A stretch of 11,460 bases of DNA from contig LSYV01000055.1 of the NCBI GenBank assembly GCA_001584585.1, positions 85,855 through 97,314 on the forward strand. The letters run 5' to 3'. How positions within the stretch are numbered: position 1 is the first letter of the stretch; the number at the start of each line of letters is the position of its first letter. The notes below the pieces were generated by a model. That model did not search any database. It was not told the DNA's origin and saw nothing but the letters and a program-made list of their open reading frames with translations. The translations under genes were made by a program, and so were the position numbers. Positions 9,039 to 11,460 of this stretch are shown here, piece after piece. The stretch comes from Gonium pectorale. Its lineage: Eukaryota; Chlorophyta; Chlorophyceae; Chlamydomonadales; Volvocaceae.

Positions 9039-9468
9039 CTTGGGTGTATATTCTGAAGGGAAATGACCGGATTTGAGAGTGGTGGCAGAAAGCCCAGGCG
9101 AAAGGGAATGGCAACCGACAGGCGGTACGCTGACACGACCCTTACCCCAAGCATTTGAATGTATCGGTTTTGCAGGCCTCTACGCACTCCACACGGACAC
9201 CAGGGCAGAGAAACACATCTGCACATGTTCATGGCACCCCGTGGCACTCACAGTTCGCTTCGTTACAGAGCACCCAGTGCCTGAGCAATCGAGCCACTGC
9301 GCACATAGCGTGCCAAATCGTTGCAAACCCGTACACGCCAGCGGTGCTGCCAAGAAGCAGGACGTCATGCTTCTTCAACGAGTTGCCCGGGGCAGGGCAT
9401 CCACCGCCCATGGGTCCTCACTGCATCAAACATATCAAAGACAGGAGTAGCAAAGGATGCAAGCTCCT

Positions 9469-9490
9469 CGACAACAACAACAACTACAAC
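9469..9490. repeat. ACA/CAA trinucleotide microsatellite
   Basis: A short run of about seven CAA-type triplets with one interruption, in intergenic DNA. It explains the apparent poly-Val and poly-Cys stretches in the antisense frames here. Confidence 0.75.
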
Positions 9491-10279
9491 TTGCCGCGCC
9501 TCCTGACGCGCCTCCTGCCTCATCTTCCGCACTCTTCCCACCACAGCGCCACTCTGCAGACCCGAGATCCCAACGCGCCTCGCGCGCCCGGTCTGATGGC
9601 CCAACAGCGGAAATGCACCAATTGAAGTAATGCTGGCACCAGCTCGAAGTGCACGACAGCACAGCGGTCCTCTTAGCCAGTCGACAGCCCTCTGTGCTTG
9701 CATACGACGGTCGGATCGGACAGGCCAGGACAGGCGGTGATAGTGGCGTAACGCGGGTTGGTTGAAACCGTGAGTTCGTACGGCGCTGCCTATGTGGAGG
9801 GGCCTCACCCCGGCATGTAGGCGCACATGCGCGATGCAGATACAGGATCAGCCGGCAAGCGACACAGCTAGATGTGATATGAACCAGTCCCATACTCGCA
9901 CACGCACAGCGCACACCAGACAGCAGGATCTGCGTGTAACCAGGCCTTTATGCTCCGAAGAGTGCGATCAAAGATTGCATGATGAAACGCGGAAGTGGCA
10001 CCCTGCGCCCAAAAGTACACCCAAGTAGACGCTCACAACGCCAGCACACAGTATGCGCTTGGCGCGGATGCAACACTATGCAATTGATCGACGCGCCCGC
10101 CGCACAAAGACGGCCACAGCGCTGCCCCACGCCCCCACGTACTGCCAGTCAGCAGCCCTCCTCCCTTGACGCCCAAAGCTCCCGCCGTTCTCCCGCCCTG
10201 TCCACCACCCGCACCCTTCTCCTCCCTCACTTCCACACTGACGGAAGTGGGTCAGGTCTGGCCCCTGTGACCGCGTACG

Positions 10280-10284
10280 TTACA
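10280..10284 (-). terminator. Putative poly(A) signal TGTAA of the ABCG gene
   Basis: TTACA on the + strand is TGTAA on the - strand, 188 nt downstream of the ABCG stop codon at 10472. It is the nearest such signal and gives a 3' UTR of about 200 nt. Confidence 0.5.
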
Positions 10285-10471
10285 CGCCCGCGGGCGGGCA
10301 TAAGACGCGTCAAACCAACCCCTCGGGGCACAACCTGTCCCTACTCTACTGTTTTGCAACCTACCGAGGCCTCTCAAGCCACCATGAAGGCATCCCCCTT
10401 TCTCCGCAGCTTCTTAGCCAAGAATTTGCCACATGCCCCCTGCCCCCTACCTCGGCCCCAGGTGATCCCCC

Positions 10472-11227
10472 CTAGGGCGCCACGTGGGCGTCGACCTTGG
10501 CGCCCCCGCCGCCCCTGCGCCGCCGGCCGCCTCTCCTGGCAGCGCAGGCGGCGGCGTCCACGGCCGCCACCGTTCGCTTCAGGCCGCGCCGGCGGCGAGA
10601 GTTGGCCGCCCACGTGAGCAGCAGCGCCGCCAGCGCGAAGCCTCCGTACCAGCCCGCCAGTACGGCAACATCCCGTACCGCGTACTGTGGCTGCAGGCCG
10701 AGCGCGGACATGAAGGTCTCGCCCATTACGTCGTCAACTCGGGCGTAGCCGGAGACCTGGCGGTTGGCAGTTGGCGGTTGGCGGTCGGCAGACCAGGTGG
10801 TTAGGATGGGCCAGCGGTGGCGGTCAATTGCACGTGGACTATGCACCGCCCCCGCAGCCCGCCGCCTCCAGCTTCGGCCCCGAGGGTGTCCCCCCTCCTC
10901 CGCTGCCCGCCCGCCTGCCAGCCAACATGAACTTCCCAAGGAAGCCGCACCGGCCAACCAGATCGCACAAAAGCCAAAGCAGAGACAGGGAAAGTCGCAC
11001 AAGACTACATGGCTCCCTGCCTCCCGGGCCCACCGGCCCACCACTCACGTCGAACACGAAGCGGGTGCCCTTGACCTGGTTGGCGAACAGCGCCTCGAAC
11101 GCGTACGACAGCGGCGAGGTGTACCGCAGCCACTCTATGGCGGGCGACATGGAGGCGGGGTTGACCAGGAAGCCGCCCACCAGCGTCCACAGCAGCAGCA
11201 CCAGGTTCATCAGCAGCGTCACTTGGG
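10472..11227 (-). CDS. 3' end of an ABCG-type ABC transporter gene (end of the ABC-2 membrane domain), partial
   Basis: Two exons are supported on the - strand: 11227-11049 and 10756-10472 (stop TAG at 10474-10472), joined in phase 0 over a 292-nt intron with donor GTGAGT and acceptor CCGCCAG. The first reads VTLLMNLVLLLWTLVGGFLV, then NPASMSPAIEWLRYTSPLSYA and FEALFANQVKGTRF. This is the hallmark end of the ABCG (White/WBC) transmembrane domain: hydrophobic helix, GGF, P..W.RY.SP..YAFEAL.N. The last exon gives a short loop (GLQPQYAVRD), a final membrane helix (VAVLAGWYGGFALAALLLTW) and an Arg-rich tail of about 45 residues. Visible product is about 153 residues. The nucleotide-binding domain lies outside the window, so half- or full-size form and substrate (lipids, sterols or other hydrophobic compounds in the family) are unknown. 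The acceptor of the first exon could instead be at 11222 (CCCAAG), giving two residues fewer. The basic tail is longer than usual for the family. Confidence 0.85.
10758..10791. repeat. 7-bp tandem repeat at the acceptor of the last ABCG intron
   Basis: Nearly five units of TGGCGGT (+ strand), one reading TGGCAGT, run directly up to the 3' splice site at 10757. On the - strand each unit reads ACCGCCA, so the repeat supplies the pyrimidine-containing tract and several CAG/CCA-like alternatives before the true acceptor. Confidence 0.85.
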
Positions 11228-11460
11228 CTGCGGGGTGGTGAGGGCGGATGGGGAGGCCGGGCGGGAGGGGAGGTGCAGGGTCGGGAGGGGCGCGCTGGGG
11301 TCGCTAGCTGGGGGCCACGACCGGCAACGACACGCCGCAAGCGGGACGGAGCCCCAGCCCCGGGAGCCGGTACCCCCAGCCTCCGTACGTACTTGTCCGT
11401 GTGGCTCCATCCACCCCCAACCAGCACCATCTGGCACTGGCACCAGGCCCCCCCCCCCAG
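11228..11460 (-). other. Probable ABCG intron upstream of the first visible exon
   Basis: The stretch has no sequence matching the conserved ABCG helices and ends on its low side with an acceptor (CCGCAG at 11233-11228). The stretch near 11390-11440 stays open on the - strand, but the reading (WSHTDK and flanking Gly) matches nothing I recognise in the family. The preceding exon is therefore probably beyond the window edge; a short exon here is possible. Confidence 0.4.

Larger units (their letters stand above)
8886..10264. other. Intergenic region between PAQR (5' side) and the ABCG gene (3' side)
   Basis: No supported gene lies here. It should contain the PAQR 5' UTR and promoter on the - strand. 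The part from about 8870 to 9130 is clearly less GC-rich than the coding regions and holds several TATA-like strings. No RNA gene was recognised: no tRNA T-arm or acceptor pairing was found. Open frames on both strands (for example about 9435-9914 -) are Cys- and Arg-rich shadows without motifs. Confidence 0.5.

Noticed and set aside
9435..9914. Cys-rich small secreted protein on the - strand
   Set aside because: The Cys run is the complement of the CAA/ACA microsatellite at 9469-9490; no signal peptide or conserved spacing.
9979..10617. 212-codon open frame on the + strand
   Set aside because: It runs into the antisense of the well-supported ABCG last exon, is Arg/Pro-rich and shows no domain.

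Overview
The window looks like nuclear DNA of a green alga, most likely volvocine (the Chlamydomonas/Volvox/Gonium group). The base composition is very GC-rich. Coding exons end almost every codon in G or C, and short exons are split by introns of about 200-600 nt with GTGAGT/GTGGGT-type donors and CAG acceptors. TGTAA, the usual volvocine poly(A) signal, lies downstream of two of the three genes. The species assignment is inference; no organelle or bacterial feature was seen.

Three protein-coding genes can be supported. (1) On the + strand, 661-3941 holds the 3' part of a gene for a coiled-coil, Gln/His-rich, low-complexity protein of no recognised family, followed by a 3' UTR of about 0.67 kb ending near TGTAA at 4599. 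Its 5' part lies beyond the left edge, and its last large coding block changes reading frame between about 2997 and 3223. (2) On the - strand, 8864-6261 is a complete five-exon gene for a seven-helix PAQR-family (progestin/adipoQ receptor, hemolysin III-like) membrane protein of 345 residues. All splice phases close, and an in-frame stop precedes the ATG. (3) On the - strand, 11227-10472 holds the last two exons of an ABCG-type ABC transporter (end of the ABC-2 membrane domain); the rest lies beyond the right edge.

Gene 1 and the PAQR gene converge on 4616-6260, where no further gene was seen; much of it is probably PAQR 3' UTR. The PAQR and ABCG genes lie in tandem on the - strand. The sequence between them, 8865 to about 10265, holds the PAQR upstream region, which includes a less GC-rich patch with an inverted repeat. 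Nothing indicates a functional link between the three genes beyond two of them coding for membrane proteins.

I found no CRISPR array, transposase, RNA gene or clear novel system. The points most worth a second look are the reading-frame break in gene 1, the unrecognised gene-1 protein itself, and a change at a normally conserved position in the PAQR core motif.
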